Shown here: positions 8,634 through 19,216 of the stretch, piece after piece
How positions within the stretch are numbered: the stretch's first letter is position 1
How the letters are laid out: each line of letters starts with the position of its first letter
Assembly: GCF_001552375.1 (NCBI RefSeq)
Contig: NZ_BCRB01000006.1
Location: 1 to 64,000, forward strand
Direction: 5' to 3'
Length of the DNA stretch: 64,000 nt
DNA from: Cellulomonas iranensis NBRC 101100 = JCM 18110
Lineage (GTDB): Bacteria > Actinomycetota > Actinomycetes > Actinomycetales > Cellulomonadaceae
Position numbers and translations under genes: made by a program
Notes under the pieces: generated by a model
What the model saw: only the letters and a program-made list of their open reading frames with translations
Databases searched by the model: none
What the model was told of the DNA's origin: nothing

Positions 8634-10058
8634 ATGTTCACGAAGCCAGAGGAAGTCCTGGCGTTCATCAAGAGCGAGGACGTCAAGTTCGTCGACGTGC
8701 GGTTCTGCGACCTGCCGGGTGTGATGCAGCACTTCAACGTGCCGGCCGCCTCGCTCGACGCGGACTTCTTCACGGACGGCCAGATGTTCGACGGCTCGTC
8801 GATCCGCGGCTTCCAGGCCATCCACGAGTCCGACATGAAGCTCGTGCCCGACGTCACGACCGCGTACGTCGACCCCTTCCGCGTCGAGAAGACGCTGAAC
8901 ATCAACTTCCACATCGTCGACCCGTACACCGACGAGCCCTACAGCCGCGACCCCCGCCAGGTCGCCGCGAAGGCCGAGGCGTACCTCAAGTCGACCGGCA
9001 TCGCGGACACCGCGTTCTTCGCGCCCGAGGCCGAGTTCTACATCTTCGACGACATCCGCTTCGAGACGAAGCAGAACGCGTCGTACTACTACATCGACTC
9101 GATCGAGGCCGCGTGGAACACGGGCCGCGAGGAGGAGGGTGGCAACCTGGGGCACAAGACGCCCTACAAGGGGGGCTACTTCCCCGTCCCGCCGGTCGAC
9201 CACTTCGCCGACCTGCGCGACCAGATCTCGCTGCAGCTCGACGCCCTCGGCCTGCAGGTCGAGCGCGCGCACCACGAGGTCGGCACCGCCGGCCAGGCGG
9301 AGATCAACTACCGCTTCGACACGCTGTCCAAGTCGGCCGACAAGGTGCAGCTGTTCAAGTACGTCGTGAAGAACGTCGCTCACGAGAACGGCCGCACGGC
9401 GACCTTCATGCCGAAGCCGCTGTTCGGCGACAACGGCTCGGGCATGCACGTGCACCAGTCCCTGTGGAAGGACGGCGAGCCGCTGTTCTTCGACGAGAAG
9501 GGCTACGGCGGCCTGTCGGACATCGCCCGCTGGTACATCGGCGGCCTGCTCAAGCACGCGCCGTCGCTGCTCGCGTTCACCAACCCCACGGTGAACTCGT
9601 ACCACCGCCTGGTGCCGGGCTTCGAGGCGCCGGTCAACCTGGTCTACTCGGCCCGCAACCGCTCGGCGTGCATCCGCATCCCCGTCACGGGCTCGAACCC
9701 CAAGGCCAAGCGCGTCGAGTTCCGCGTGCCGGACCCGTCGTCGAACCCGTACCTCGCATTCGCGGCCATGCTCATGGCCGGCCTGGACGGCATCCAGAAC
9801 CGCATCGAGCCGCCGGAGCCGGTCGACAAGGACCTCTACGAGCTGCCCCCCGAGGAGCACGCGCTCATCCAGCAGGTCCCGGGCTCGCTCGCCGAGGTGC
9901 TCGACAACCTCGAGGCCGACCACGACTGGCTGACCGCCGGCAACGTGTTCACGCCGGACCTCATCCGCACGTGGATCGACTACAAGCGCTCGGCCGAGGT
10001 CGACCCGATCCGGCTGCGCCCGCACCCGCACGAGTTCGAGCTGTACTACGACGTCTGA
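8634..10058 (+). CDS. glnA: Glutamine synthetase type I (GlnA1)
   Basis: ATP-dependent ligation of ammonia to glutamate; cytosolic dodecamer and main ammonium-assimilation enzyme. The 474-aa protein has [10 protein letters not shown] near residue 50 and the metal/ATP-site [19 protein letters not shown] (about 256-274). The adenylylation loop [11 protein letters not shown] carries the target tyrosine. The ATG has a GAGGAG site eight bases upstream. It is regulated transcriptionally by the GlnR-type box and post-translationally by the GlnE adenylyltransferase encoded at 11.9-15.0 kb. Confidence 0.98.
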   Translation: MFTKPEEVLAFIKSEDVKFVDVRFCDLPGVMQHFNVPAASLDADFFTDGQMFDGSSIRGFQAIHESDMKLVPDVTTAYVDPFRVEKTLNINFHIVDPYTDEPYSRDPRQVAAKAEAYLKSTGIADTAFFAPEAEFYIFDDIRFETKQNASYYYIDSIEAAWNTGREEEGGNLGHKTPYKGGYFPVPPVDHFADLRDQISLQLDALGLQVERAHHEVGTAGQAEINYRFDTLSKSADKVQLFKYVVKNVAHENGRTATFMPKPLFGDNGSGMHVHQSLWKDGEPLFFDEKGYGGLSDIARWYIGGLLKHAPSLLAFTNPTVNSYHRLVPGFEAPVNLVYSARNRSACIRIPVTGSNPKAKRVEFRVPDPSSNPYLAFAAMLMAGLDGIQNRIEPPEPVDKDLYELPPEEHALIQQVPGSLAEVLDNLEADHDWLTAGNVFTPDLIRTWIDYKRSAEVDPIRLRPHPHEFELYYDV

Positions 10059-10104
10059 TCGTCAGGTGTCACGGCTGCTCCCGTGAGCGCCTGACCTGCA
10101 GGAA

Positions 10105-10139
10105 AGCACCCCCGTCGCCCTCGAGGCGACGGGGGTGCT
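10105..10139. terminator. Bidirectional terminator between glnA1 and MCP gene
   Basis: A 15-bp perfect stem (AGCACCCCCGTCGCC and its complement) with loop CTCGA sits between two convergent genes, so it can serve both strands. No long T tract, as usual in high-GC genomes. Confidence 0.85.
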
Positions 10140-10168
10140 CCGCTGTGCGCACCCGGTCCCGGTGGCGC

Positions 10169-11773
10169 TCAGTACCGGAAGTGCGACACCCGGGCGCGCA
10201 GGTCCTCCGACGTGCGGGCCATCTCGCCGATCGCGGCACCCATCTGGTTGAGGGTCTCCGACGACGAGCTCGCGGCCGTGGCGACGCCCGTGATGTTCGA
10301 GGCGATCTCCCCCGACCCCGCGGCCGCCTCGCCGACCGACCGCGACATCTCGGTGGTCGTGGCGGTCTGCTCCTCGACCGCCGACGCGATCGTCAGCTGG
10401 TAGTCGTTGATCGACGCGATGATCTCGGCGATCTCGCCGATCGCACCGACGGCGCCGGACGTGTCGGTCTGGATGGCCTCGACACGCCGCACGATGTCCT
10501 CGGTGGCCTTCGCGGTCTCCTGCGCGAGCTCCTTGACCTCGCCCGCCACGACCGCGAACCCCTTGCCCGCCTCGCCCGCGCGGGCCGCCTCGATGGTCGC
10601 GTTGAGCGCCAGCAGGTTCGTCTGCTCCGCGATCGACGTGATCACCTTGACGACGTTGCCGATCTCCTGCGACGACGTCCCCAGGCGCGAGACCTGCTCG
10701 TTGGTCGCCGCCGCGGCGTCGGTGGCCTGGCCCGCGACCTTGGCGGCCTGCGACGCGTTCTGCGCGATCTCGCGGATCGAGGCACCCATCTGCTCGGCGC
10801 CCGCCGCGACCGACTGCACGTTGCGCGACACCTGCTCGGCCGCGGCCGCCACGACGCCCGCCTGAGCCGACGTCTCGTCCGATCCCGCGACGACCTGGGT
10901 CGACGCGGCGGCGAGCTCCTCGGCCGCCGACGCGACGGTGTGCGCGGACTCCGCGACGCCGGACACGACCTCGCGCAGGCTCGTCTGCGCGAGGTCCAGC
11001 GAGCGCGCCATGTCACCGAGCTCGTCGGTGCTGCGCACGTGCGCCGTGTGCGTGAGGTCGCCGTCCGCCATGGCCTCGAGCGCCGTGCGCACCTCCCCGG
11101 CGTCCAGGGCGAGCCGCCGCGCGACCCGCAGACCGACCACCACGACGACGGTCAGGCCGAGCAGCAGCACGCCCACCACGGTCGCCAGCGTGCGGTTGAC
11201 GTTGGCGCCCGACGCAGCGGCGTCCGCGTCGGCGGCCGCAGCGACGGCCGCGTTCTCGGCGGCGATCGCGTCCGCACCGATCGTCGTCTGCGGCAGGATC
11301 GCCGCCCGGTAGAACGCCGCGGCCCCCGCGACGTCCCCGCCGTCGGCCATCGGGAACAGCTCGTCCTTCGCGAGGCCGACCATCTCGGTCCAGGCGCCCT
11401 CGAACGCCGCGAACGCGTCGGCGTCGGCGGCCTGGTCCTCGTACGCCGCGAGCTGCTCGGCGATCGTCGCGACGTAGCCGTCGAGCTGGTCGCGCAGGTC
11501 GCCGCGGACCTGCTCGGAGGCCGCCGGGTACTCGACCATGCGGGCCCGTCCGGCCTGGAACGCGCGCGCGAGGTCGCTGACCTGGCTCAGCTGGGCGACG
11601 TTCGCGCTGGTCCGCTCGACGTCGGCGCGCAGCTGCGTCAGGCCCAGCGCGGCGGACACCACGACGACGACGCCGACGAGGCCCGCGGCCGCGAGCAGTC
11701 CGAGGACCTTCCCCGCGATGGACAGACGCCGACCGCGGCGACGGGTGTGCGGGGCGACGGAAGGGTACGACAT
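10169..11773 (-). CDS. Methyl-accepting chemotaxis protein
   Basis: Membrane chemoreceptor of 534 aa. TM1 is near residues 20-45. A helical periplasmic sensor (about 50-190) follows, then TM2 ([20 protein letters not shown]), HAMP, and a cytoplasmic signalling hairpin whose tip contains [22 protein letters not shown] 11773 has AGGAGA five bases upstream; the longer open frame lacks such a site. The periplasmic four-helix-type sensor gives no ligand. Its presence implies a Che system and motility elsewhere in the genome. Transcribed alone, convergent with glnA1. Confidence 0.93.
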   Translation of the reverse strand: MSYPSVAPHTRRRGRRLSIAGKVLGLLAAAGLVGVVVVVSAALGLTQLRADVERTSANVAQLSQVSDLARAFQAGRARMVEYPAASEQVRGDLRDQLDGYVATIAEQLAAYEDQAADADAFAAFEGAWTEMVGLAKDELFPMADGGDVAGAAAFYRAAILPQTTIGADAIAAENAAVAAAADADAAASGANVNRTLATVVGVLLLGLTVVVVVGLRVARRLALDAGEVRTALEAMADGDLTHTAHVRSTDELGDMARSLDLAQTSLREVVSGVAESAHTVASAAEELAAASTQVVAGSDETSAQAGVVAAAAEQVSRNVQSVAAGAEQMGASIREIAQNASQAAKVAGQATDAAAATNEQVSRLGTSSQEIGNVVKVITSIAEQTNLLALNATIEAARAGEAGKGFAVVAGEVKELAQETAKATEDIVRRVEAIQTDTSGAVGAIGEIAEIIASINDYQLTIASAVEEQTATTTEMSRSVGEAAAGSGEIASNITGVATAASSSSETLNQMGAAIGEMARTSEDLRARVSHFRY

Positions 11774-11921
11774 GGGTCTCCTGACGGTGGGCCGCGACGG
11801 CGCGCGACAGCGACCGCACACGGAGGGGGTTCACCTCTCCATCGGTTGCCCCGGGCGAAGGGTGAGCGCTCGTGGGCCGCGACCTGCACGGACGCCGCCT
11901 CGCGTCGGGACCGGGACCGCG

Positions 11922-14900
11922 TCAGCCGTAGAAGACGCGCTCGACGACGGCCCGCGCGCGCCGCGCGCCGCGCAGGTACGTGTCCTCGAGCTCGGCGCCC
12001 GAGCCCGGGGGCATCCCCAGGACGCGGGACACGCCGGCGAGCGCGACCCGGTCGTGCGGCAGGACGTCGGCGTGCGCGCCCTCGGCGCGGCCCGTCCACA
12101 GCACGTTCGCGTCCCGGATGCGCGACGCGAGCTCCCACGCCTCGCGCAGCACGGTCGCGTCGTCGGCGTCGAGCAGCCCGGCCTCGGTGGCGGCGGCGAG
12201 CGCGTCGAGCGTCGACGTCGTGCGCAGCGCGGGCACGGCGTGCGCGTGCAGCAGCTGCAGGAGCTGCGCCGTCCACTCGACGTCGCTGATGCCGCCGCGG
12301 CCGAGCTTGAGGTGGCGGGTCGGGTCGAGGCCGCGCGGCAGCCGTTCGGCCTCGACGCGCGCCTTGATGCGACGCACCTCGCGGACCGCGGCGGGGTCGA
12401 GCCCGCCCTCGGGGTAGCGCAGCGGGTCGACGAGCGCGACGAACCGCTCCCCCAGCCCGGTGTCCCCGGCGACCGGTCGGGCCCGCAGCAGCGCCTGGCT
12501 CTCCCAGGTCGCGGACCAGCGCGCGTAGTACTCGGCGTACGCGTCGAACGAGCGCGCGAGCGGTCCGTTGCGTCCCTCGGGGCGCAGGTCCGCGTCCACG
12601 CTCAGCGTGGGCTCCGGCCCGACCGACCCCAGCAGCTGCCGCAGCTGCGACGCGACCGCGACCGCGAACTGCTGCGCGGCCTGCGGGTCGGCGCCCGGCA
12701 CCGGGTCGTGCACGAACAGCACGTCGGCGTCGGACGAGTACCCCATCTCACGGCCGCCCATGCGCCCCATCGCGACGACGAGCAGACGCGTCGGGCTCGC
12801 GTCGACCCCCGCGGCGGCGCGCGCCTCCGCCTCGGCGACACGCAGCGTGCCCGCGAGGACGGCGTCGGCCGCGTTCGTGAGGCTGTGCGACGCGCGCACG
12901 CCCGTCGTGCCGCCGAGCACGTCGGCGACGGCGGTCCGGGCGAGCTCGCGACGGCGCAGCGCGCGCAACGCCGTCACGGCGGGCACCGGTTCGCTCGCCC
13001 GCCGCAGCACGGCGTCGGCCTCCGCGACGAGCCGCTCGGCGGACCGTGGCGCGAGCTCGGCGTCGTCGTCGAGCCACGTCACGGAGTTCGGCGAGCGCGA
13101 CAGCGCGTCGGCCGCGTACCGCGAGGTCGACAGGACCTGCGCGAGACGCTGCCCCGCGGTGCCGGAGTCGCGCAGGAGCTTGAGGTACCAGTGCGTCGAG
13201 CCGAGCTGCTCGGACAGCCGCCGGAACGCGAGCAGACCGGCGTCGGGGTCGGCGCCCTCGGCGAACCAGCCGAGCATGACCGGCAGCAGCTGCCGCTGGA
13301 TCGCCGCCCGCCGCGAGACGCCCTCCGAGAGCGCGGCGATGTGCCGGACCGCACCCGCCGGGTCGCGGTAGCCGATGGCCGCGAGGCGCGCGCGCTGCGC
13401 CTCGGGCGCCAGGCTCGCCTCCTCGGTCGACAGCCGCGCCGTCGCCGGCAGCAGGGGTCGGTAGAACAGCTCCTCGTGCAGGCGCCGCACCTCGCGGCGC
13501 GTCGTGCGCCACCGCTCCAGCAGCCCCTCGGGGCCCTCGATGCGCATCCGCATGGTCCGGGAGAGCCGCCGCAGGTCGGGCTCCGACGTCGGCACCAGGT
13601 GCGTGCGCTGCAGGCGGTGCAGCTGGATCCGGTGCTCCATCATGCGCATCCAGCGGTAGCAGACCGCGAGCTGAGCGGCGTGCTCACGCCCCACGTAGCC
13701 GCCGGCCGCGAGCGCCGCGAGCGCCGTGAGCGTCGACGGGCTGCGGATCGACTCGTCGGCGCGCCCGTGCACGAGCTGCAGCAGCTGCACCGTGAACTCG
13801 ACGTCGCGCAGGCCCCCCGCACCGAGCTTGAGCTGCCGGTCCGCCTCCGCGCGCGGGATGTGCGCCTCGACGCGGCGCCGCATGGCCTGCGCGTCCTCGA
13901 CGAAGTTGTCGCGCTGCACCGCCGCCCACACGAACGGGTTGACCGTGTCGACGTACGCGCGGCCCAGGTCGGCGTCCCCGGCGAGCGGCCGCGCCTTGAG
14001 CAGGGCCTGGAACTCCCACGTCCTGGCCCACCGCTCGTAGTACGCGCGGTGGCTCGCGAGCGTCCGCACGAGCGGGCCGTCCTTGCCCTCGGGGCGCAGC
14101 GCGGCGTCCACCGGCCACAGCGCGGGCTCGCCCGCGGGCGCCGAGCACGCGCGCGCGAGGCCCGCCGCGAGCCGCGCGCCGGCCACGAGCGCCTCGTCCT
14201 CGGGCGTGCCGTCGACCGGCTCGGCGACGTACACGACGTCGACGTCCGACACGTAGTTGAGCTCGCGCCCGCCGGCCTTGCCCATGCCGATGACCGCGAG
14301 CCGCACGCCGCACCCCTCGTCGTCGAGGTCGGCGCGCGCGAGCGCGAGCGCCGCCTCGAGGGCCGCGGCCGCGAGGTCCGCGAGCGCGGCCGCGACACCC
14401 GGCAGCCGGGTCAGGGGGTCCTCGGCGGTGAGGTCGGTCGCGGCGATGCGCAGCAGCCGCGTGCGGTAGGCGCGCCGCATCGCGTCGACGCCCGGCGTGC
14501 CGGCCAGCCCGGCGACGGGCACGTCCGCGGCGGGGTCGGCGTCCACGGCGCGCAGCAGCTCGGCGCGCACGTGGGCGGCGGCGACGCCCGTGCCCGGCGT
14601 CGGGTCGGCGACCGCGAGCAGGTTCACGGGGTGCGCCGCGAGCGCGTTCCCGAGCGCCGACGACGCACCCGTGACGGCCAGCAGGCGGGCGCGCGCGGGG
14701 CCGTCGTCGGCGAGCACGTCGTGCAGCAGCGCCGTGAGGCGGTCGTCGCGCTGGACCGCGCCCGCGAGCTTGGCGACCGCGAGCAGCGCCTCGTCGGGGT
14801 CCCCGACCTCCGCGAGCGCCGCGACCACGTGCTCGACGACCTCGGCGTCGACGGCCGCGAGCGCGGGGTCGCCCAGGAGCCGTTCGCCCCGGGGCACGTC

Positions 14901-14963
14901 GGCCACGCCGACGCGCGTCAGCCGCGTCGGGAGCGACGAGCCGCGGCCCGGCGTCGTGGCCAC
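11922..14963 (-). CDS. glnE: Bifunctional glutamine-synthetase adenylyltransferase/deadenylase GlnE
   Basis: Adds and removes AMP on the regulatory tyrosine of glutamine synthetase. The 1013-aa protein shows the expected two nucleotidyltransferase modules. GMGKAGGRELNYVSDVDVVY is in the N-terminal half and AMGRMGGREMGYSSDADVLF in the C-terminal half, each with the G...DxD catalytic signature. GLRDVEFTVQLLQ and GISDVEWTAQLLQ also mark the repeat. The GTG start at 14963 lies two bases after the glnA2 stop, so the two are co-transcribed. The long open frame upstream of this start is antisense-type shadow over glnA2. Confidence 0.96.
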   Translation of the reverse strand: MATTPGRGSSLPTRLTRVGVADVPRGERLLGDPALAAVDAEVVEHVVAALAEVGDPDEALLAVAKLAGAVQRDDRLTALLHDVLADDGPARARLLAVTGASSALGNALAAHPVNLLAVADPTPGTGVAAAHVRAELLRAVDADPAADVPVAGLAGTPGVDAMRRAYRTRLLRIAATDLTAEDPLTRLPGVAAALADLAAAALEAALALARADLDDEGCGVRLAVIGMGKAGGRELNYVSDVDVVYVAEPVDGTPEDEALVAGARLAAGLARACSAPAGEPALWPVDAALRPEGKDGPLVRTLASHRAYYERWARTWEFQALLKARPLAGDADLGRAYVDTVNPFVWAAVQRDNFVEDAQAMRRRVEAHIPRAEADRQLKLGAGGLRDVEFTVQLLQLVHGRADESIRSPSTLTALAALAAGGYVGREHAAQLAVCYRWMRMMEHRIQLHRLQRTHLVPTSEPDLRRLSRTMRMRIEGPEGLLERWRTTRREVRRLHEELFYRPLLPATARLSTEEASLAPEAQRARLAAIGYRDPAGAVRHIAALSEGVSRRAAIQRQLLPVMLGWFAEGADPDAGLLAFRRLSEQLGSTHWYLKLLRDSGTAGQRLAQVLSTSRYAADALSRSPNSVTWLDDDAELAPRSAERLVAEADAVLRRASEPVPAVTALRALRRRELARTAVADVLGGTTGVRASHSLTNAADAVLAGTLRVAEAEARAAAGVDASPTRLLVVAMGRMGGREMGYSSDADVLFVHDPVPGADPQAAQQFAVAVASQLRQLLGSVGPEPTLSVDADLRPEGRNGPLARSFDAYAEYYARWSATWESQALLRARPVAGDTGLGERFVALVDPLRYPEGGLDPAAVREVRRIKARVEAERLPRGLDPTRHLKLGRGGISDVEWTAQLLQLLHAHAVPALRTTSTLDALAAATEAGLLDADDATVLREAWELASRIRDANVLWTGRAEGAHADVLPHDRVALAGVSRVLGMPPGSGAELEDTYLRGARRARAVVERVFYG

Positions 14964-14965
14964 GG

Positions 14966-16303
14966 TCAGACGAGCGGCAGGAACCGCTGCAGCTCGTACG
15001 GCGTGACCTGCGCGCGGTACTCGGCCCACTCCTGGCGCTTGTTGCGCAGGAAGTAGTCGAAGACGTGCTCGCCGAGGGTCTCGGCGACCAGCTCCGAGCG
15101 CTCCATGACGGCGATCGCCGCCTCGAGCGACGTCGGCAGCGGCTCGATGCCGAGCGCCTTGCGCTCGGCGTCGGTGAGCTCCCACACGTCGTCGTCGGCG
15201 CCCTCGGGCAGCTCGTAGCCCTCCTCGATGCCCTTGAGCCCGGCCGCGAGCAGCACCGCGAACGCGAGGTACGGGTTCGTCGCCGAGTCCACCGCGCGGT
15301 ACTCGACGCGGCTCGAGTTGCCCTTGCCGGGCTTGTACATCGGCACGCGCACGAGCGCCGAGCGGTTGTTGTGGCCCCAGCAGATGAACGAGGGCGCCTC
15401 GGCGCCGCCCCACAGCCGCTTGTAGGAGTTGACGAACTGGTTGGTCACGGCCGTGATCTCGGCCGCGTGCGTGAGCATGCCCGCGATGAACGAGCGCGCG
15501 ACCTTCGACAGCTCGAGCGGCGCACCCGGCTCGTGGAACGCGTTGCGGTCGCCCTCGAACAGCGACACGTGCGTGTGCATGCCCGACCCCGGCTGGTCGG
15601 CCAGCGGCTTGGGCATGAACGACGCGAACACGCCCTGCTCGAGCGCGACCTCCTTGACGACCGTGCGGAACGTCATGATGTTGTCGGCGGTGGTGAGCGC
15701 GTCGGCGTACCGCAGGTCGATCTCGTTCTGACCCGGACCGGCCTCGTGGTGCGAGAACTCGACCGAGATGCCCATGGACTCGAGCATCGTGATCGCGGCG
15801 CGGCGGAAGTCGTGCGCGGTGCCGCGCGGCACGTGGTCGAAGTAGCCGCCCTGGTCGACCGGGACGAGCGGCCGCGACGGGTCCGCGGGCGCGTCGAACA
15901 GGTAGAACTCGACCTCGGGGTGCGTGTAGAACGTGAACCCGCGGTCGCTCGCGCGGTTCAGCGCACGCTTGAGGACGTAGCGCGAGTCCGCGAGCGACGG
16001 CTCGCCGTCGGGCGTCAGCAGGTCGCAGAACATGCGCGCGGTGCCGTGCCGCTCGCCGCGCCACGGCAGGATCTGGAACGTCGACGGGTCGGGCTTGGCG
16101 ATCATGTCGGCCTCGTACACGCGCGTGAGGCCCTCGATCGAGCTGCCGTCGAAGCCGATGCCCTCGCTGAACGCCTGCTCGAGCTCGGCAGGCGCGACGG
16201 CGACCGACTTGAGCATGCCCAGCACGTCCGTGAACCACAGACGGATGAAGCGGATGTCCCGCTCCTCGACGGTCCGGAGGACGAACTCCTGCTGCCTGTC
16301 CAT
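14966..16303 (-). CDS. glnA2: Glutamine synthetase-like protein GlnA2
   Basis: A 445-aa type-I glutamine synthetase paralogue starting MDRQQEFVLRTVEERDIRF, an actinobacterial GlnA2 signature. It retains GFDGSSIEGL and the ATP/metal-site FMPKPLADQPGSGMHTHVS. At the loop where GlnA1 has [11 protein letters not shown], this protein reads DDDVWELTDAE, so the adenylylatable Tyr is replaced by Trp. Activity may therefore escape GlnE, or the enzyme may use another substrate, since several GlnA paralogues act on polyamines or ethanolamine. ATG 16303 is chosen over the longer frame because homology begins there. It is followed by glnE in an operon. Confidence 0.93.
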   Translation of the reverse strand: MDRQQEFVLRTVEERDIRFIRLWFTDVLGMLKSVAVAPAELEQAFSEGIGFDGSSIEGLTRVYEADMIAKPDPSTFQILPWRGERHGTARMFCDLLTPDGEPSLADSRYVLKRALNRASDRGFTFYTHPEVEFYLFDAPADPSRPLVPVDQGGYFDHVPRGTAHDFRRAAITMLESMGISVEFSHHEAGPGQNEIDLRYADALTTADNIMTFRTVVKEVALEQGVFASFMPKPLADQPGSGMHTHVSLFEGDRNAFHEPGAPLELSKVARSFIAGMLTHAAEITAVTNQFVNSYKRLWGGAEAPSFICWGHNNRSALVRVPMYKPGKGNSSRVEYRAVDSATNPYLAFAVLLAAGLKGIEEGYELPEGADDDVWELTDAERKALGIEPLPTSLEAAIAVMERSELVAETLGEHVFDYFLRNKRQEWAEYRAQVTPYELQRFLPLV

Positions 16304-16454
16304 GCGTACATCCTGCCTGATGACCCGACCCCGCAGGGCGTGCGTCCACCGCGCGGCGCGTCCGGGCCCGACCTGGGCTCCGCGCACGTGCCGGGACGCG
16401 TGCCGACGGCGGCGCGGGTGCCCGTCCCCGGGCGTCCCGCGAGGTGCCCCGGGC

Positions 16455-16460
16455 TAGGCT
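16455..16460 (+). promoter_or_regulatory. -10 element of leaderless panB transcript
   Basis: TAGGCT is six bases upstream of the panB ATG, with no ribosome-binding site. Confidence 0.5.
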
Positions 16461-16466
16461 CGCGCC

Positions 16467-17288
16467 ATGTCGACGAGCGACGCCCCGACCCCCCGCCGAG
16501 TCCGCGTGCACCACCTGCAGGCCGCGAAGGAGCGCGGCGAGCGCCTGACGATGCTGACCGCGTACGACGCGGTCACCGCGCGCCTGTTCGACGAGGCCGG
16601 CATCGACATGCTGCTCGTCGGCGACTCCATCGGGAACACGATGCACGGCTACGCGACCACGCTGCCCGTCACGCTCGACGAGATCGTCGTCGCCGCCCGC
16701 GCCGTCGCGGGCGCCGCGCGGCGCGCGTTCGTCGTCGCCGACCTGCCGTTCGGCACGTACGAGGCCGGACCGGAGCAGGCCCTCGCGAGCGCGGTGCGGG
16801 TCATGAAGGAGACCGGCGTCTCGGCCGTGAAGATCGAGGGCGGGCAGCGCTCGGTCCCGCAGATCCGCGCGCTCACCGCGGCGGGCGTCCCGGTCGTGGC
16901 TCACCTCGGCTACACGCCGCAGTCCGAGAACGCGCTGGGCGGCCCGCGCGTGCAGGGCCGCGGCCAGGCGGCCGAGCAGATCAGCGACGACGCGGTCGCC
17001 GTCACCGAGGCCGGTGCCGTCGCGGTCGTGCTCGAGATGGTGCCCGCGCCGGTCGCGGCACGCATCACCGAGGTCGTGCGGATCCCGACGATCGGGATCG
17101 GCGCCGGCGCGGAGTGCGACGGGCAGGTGCTGGTGTGGGTCGACATGGCCGGCATGGGCGACTGGTCCCCGCGCTTCGCCAAGCGGTTCGGCGAGGTCGG
17201 GCAGGCGCTCACCGCGGCGGCCCGGGCCTTCGCCGACGAGGTGCGCGGGGGCGCGTTCCCCGCCGCGGAGCACTCCTTCGACGCGTGA
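16467..17288 (+). CDS. panB: 3-methyl-2-oxobutanoate hydroxymethyltransferase PanB
   Basis: First committed step of pantothenate/CoA synthesis: transfers hydroxymethyl from methylene-THF to ketoisovalerate. The 273-aa TIM-barrel protein shows [19 protein letters not shown] and [14 protein letters not shown] (metal-binding Asp). It also has [17 protein letters not shown] and [10 protein letters not shown]. It is monocistronic: glnA2 is divergent and the SPOR-like gene convergent. panC/panD are not in the window. Confidence 0.97.
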   Translation: MSTSDAPTPRRVRVHHLQAAKERGERLTMLTAYDAVTARLFDEAGIDMLLVGDSIGNTMHGYATTLPVTLDEIVVAARAVAGAARRAFVVADLPFGTYEAGPEQALASAVRVMKETGVSAVKIEGGQRSVPQIRALTAAGVPVVAHLGYTPQSENALGGPRVQGRGQAAEQISDDAVAVTEAGAVAVVLEMVPAPVAARITEVVRIPTIGIGAGAECDGQVLVWVDMAGMGDWSPRFAKRFGEVGQALTAAARAFADEVRGGAFPAAEHSFDA

Positions 17289-17313
17289 GCCGGCGGGGCG
17301 GCCGCGGGCGCCG

Positions 17314-17496
17314 TCAGGCGTTCTCCTCGGCTTCCCGGCGGTCCTCCTCGTCCCACGCCTTCGAGCGCTCGCGCGCGGTCTCGAGCGCGTGCGCGGCCTC
17401 CTCGCGCGTGGCGTACGGGCCCATGCGGTGCGACCAGTCGCTGCGCGGACCCTCCTCGACCTCGTGCGTCCGGGTGTTGAAGTAGAACTCGGCCAC
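17314..17496 (-). CDS. Small SPOR-like protein
   Basis: A 60-aa acidic protein beginning [20 protein letters not shown] and containing [20 protein letters not shown]. This matches short actinobacterial proteins annotated as SPOR-domain containing. The GTG at 17496 is supported by GGGAGG seven bases upstream. No transmembrane or signal segment. It is divergent from map and convergent with panB. Role unknown; a peptidoglycan link would be inference from the domain name only. Confidence 0.75.
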   Translation of the reverse strand: MAEFYFNTRTHEVEEGPRSDWSHRMGPYATREEAAHALETARERSKAWDEEDRREAEENA

Positions 17497-17541
17497 CAGG
17501 GCACCTCCCGTCCCGGCGGGCCGGGCGGCACCGCCGCTACG

Positions 17542-17547
17542 TAGACT
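17542..17547 (+). promoter_or_regulatory. -10 element of leaderless map-ppgK transcript
   Basis: TAGACT ends seven bases before the map ATG, without a Shine-Dalgarno sequence. Confidence 0.5.
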
Positions 17548-17554
17548 GCCAGTC

Positions 17555-18424
17555 ATGCCGCCGGTCCACTCGCGCACCGCCCTCACCCCCGGCCGCGTCG
17601 GCCCCCGACGCACGGTCCCGGCGCACGTCGCGCGTCCCGAGTACGTCGACAAGCCGATGCCGACACCCTGGCGGGGCTCGGACGTGCTGGACGCCGACAC
17701 CGTCGAGCGTGTGCGCGTCGCGGCTCGGCTCGCGGCGCAGGCGCTGCAGGAGGTCGGCCGGCACGTGGCCCCCGGGGTCACGACCGACGAGCTCGACGCG
17801 ATCGGCCACGAGTTCCTCGTCGACCACGGTGCCTACCCCTCGACGCTCGGCTACCGCGGCTTCCCGAAGTCGCTGTGCACGTCGCTCAACGAGGTGATCT
17901 GCCACGGCATCCCCGACTCGACCGTGATCGAGGACGGCGACATCGTCAACGTCGACGTCACGGCGTACGTGGGCGGCGTGCACGGCGACACCAACGCGAC
18001 GTTCCTCGCGGGCGACGTCGACGAGGACTCGCGCCTGCTCGTCGAGCGCACGCGCGAGGCGCTCGAGCGCGGCATCAAGGCCGTCCGCCCGGGCCGGGAG
18101 ATCAACGTCATCGGCCGCGTCATCGAGAAGTACGCCGCGCGGTTCGGGTACGGCGTGGTGCGCGAGTTCACGGGCCACGGCGTGGGCCCCGCGTTCCACA
18201 CGGGCCTCGTCGTGCCGCACTACGACGCCGCACCCGCGTACGACACCGTGATCCAGCCCGGGATGGTGTTCACGATCGAGCCCATGCTCGACCTGGGCAC
18301 CGCGGACTGGGAGATGTGGGACGACGGCTGGACCGTCGTCACGGCCGACCGCAGCCGGTCGGCGCAGTTCGAGCACACCCTGCTGGTCACCGACACCGGG
18401 GCGGAGGTCCTGACGCTGCCATGA
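17555..18424 (+). CDS. map: Type I methionine aminopeptidase
   Basis: Removes initiator methionine from nascent proteins. The 289-aa protein carries the metal ligands in [20 protein letters not shown] (two Asp), [11 protein letters not shown] (His) and [10 protein letters not shown] (Glu), with the last Glu near QFEHTLLVT. The N-terminal extension starting [14 protein letters not shown] is typical of actinobacterial MetAP1c. Its stop overlaps the start of ppgK by four bases (ATGA), so the two are translationally coupled. It works downstream of the peptide deformylase encoded at 39.3 kb. Confidence 0.97.
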   Translation: MPPVHSRTALTPGRVGPRRTVPAHVARPEYVDKPMPTPWRGSDVLDADTVERVRVAARLAAQALQEVGRHVAPGVTTDELDAIGHEFLVDHGAYPSTLGYRGFPKSLCTSLNEVICHGIPDSTVIEDGDIVNVDVTAYVGGVHGDTNATFLAGDVDEDSRLLVERTREALERGIKAVRPGREINVIGRVIEKYAARFGYGVVREFTGHGVGPAFHTGLVVPHYDAAPAYDTVIQPGMVFTIEPMLDLGTADWEMWDDGWTVVTADRSRSAQFEHTLLVTDTGAEVLTLP

Positions 18425-19215
18425 GTAAGGACGAGCACACGGGCGAGAAGCACGCGCACGACGACGAGGTGACGACGGCCTTCGGCGTCGACATCGGCGG
18501 GTCGGGCATCAAGGGCGCGCCGGTCGACCTGGGCACGGGCGAGTTCGCCGCCGACCGGGTGCGCATCCCGACGCCGCAGCCCGCGACGCCGCAGGCCGTC
18601 GCCGAGACCGTCGCCGAGGTCGTCGACGCGTTCTCGCTCGGCACGCACGTGCCCATCGGCGTGACGTTCCCGGCCGTCATCCGGCACGGCGTCGCGCAGT
18701 CCGCCGCGAACGTCGACGACTCCTGGATCGGCACCGACGTCGAGAAGACGATCGGCGCCGCCACGGGGCGGCGCGTCGTGGCCGTGAACGACGCCGACGC
18801 CGCCGGGTACGCCGAGGTCGTCCACGGCGCCGCCAAGGACGTCCCGGGCGTCGTGCTGGTCGTCACGCTCGGCACGGGCATCGGCTCGGCGCTCGTCGTC
18901 GACGGCGTGCTCGTGCCCAACACCGAGCTCGGGCACCTCGAGATCGACGGCCACGACGCCGAGTCGCGCGCGTCCGACGCGGCGCGCGACCGCGAGGACC
19001 TCACGTTCGAGCAGTGGGCGACGCGGCTGCAGCGCTACTTCACCGTGGTCGAGAACCTGTTCTGGCCCGACCTCATCGTCGTGGGCGGCGGCGTCAGCAA
19101 GAAGCACGACCAGTTCCTGCCGCTGCTCGACCTGCGCACGCCGATCGTGCCCGCGGGGCTGCGCAACGCGGCCGGCATCGTCGGGGCCGCGCACCTGGCC
19201 GCGAGGCGTCGCTGA
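18421..19215 (+). CDS. ppgK: Polyphosphate glucokinase
   Basis: ROK-family kinase phosphorylating glucose with polyphosphate or ATP. The 264-aa protein has the phosphate-binding [18 protein letters not shown] (residues 20-37), a catalytic [11 protein letters not shown] (Asp) and [13 protein letters not shown]. The C-terminal [14 protein letters not shown] closes the sugar site. ATG 18421 overlaps the map stop. The next gene starts two bases after its stop, so a three-gene unit is likely. Confidence 0.95.
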   Translation: MSKDEHTGEKHAHDDEVTTAFGVDIGGSGIKGAPVDLGTGEFAADRVRIPTPQPATPQAVAETVAEVVDAFSLGTHVPIGVTFPAVIRHGVAQSAANVDDSWIGTDVEKTIGAATGRRVVAVNDADAAGYAEVVHGAAKDVPGVVLVVTLGTGIGSALVVDGVLVPNTELGHLEIDGHDAESRASDAARDREDLTFEQWATRLQRYFTVVENLFWPDLIVVGGGVSKKHDQFLPLLDLRTPIVPAGLRNAAGIVGAAHLAARRR

Positions 19216-19216
19216 C

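Noticed and set aside
9113-12289. A 1058-codon plus-strand ORF crossing glnA, the terminator and the MCP gene
   Set aside because: It crosses a strong terminator hairpin and is out of frame with glnA; Arg/Gly/Ala-rich shadow.
16304-16454. GlnR box in the glnA2-panB divergent region
   Set aside because: No GTNAC/GAAAC pair with 11-bp spacing was found.
14964-17531. Apparent N-terminal extension of GlnE to about 1870 aa
   Set aside because: The added part overlaps glnA2 and panB in a shadow frame; real GlnE homology begins just after GTG 14963.
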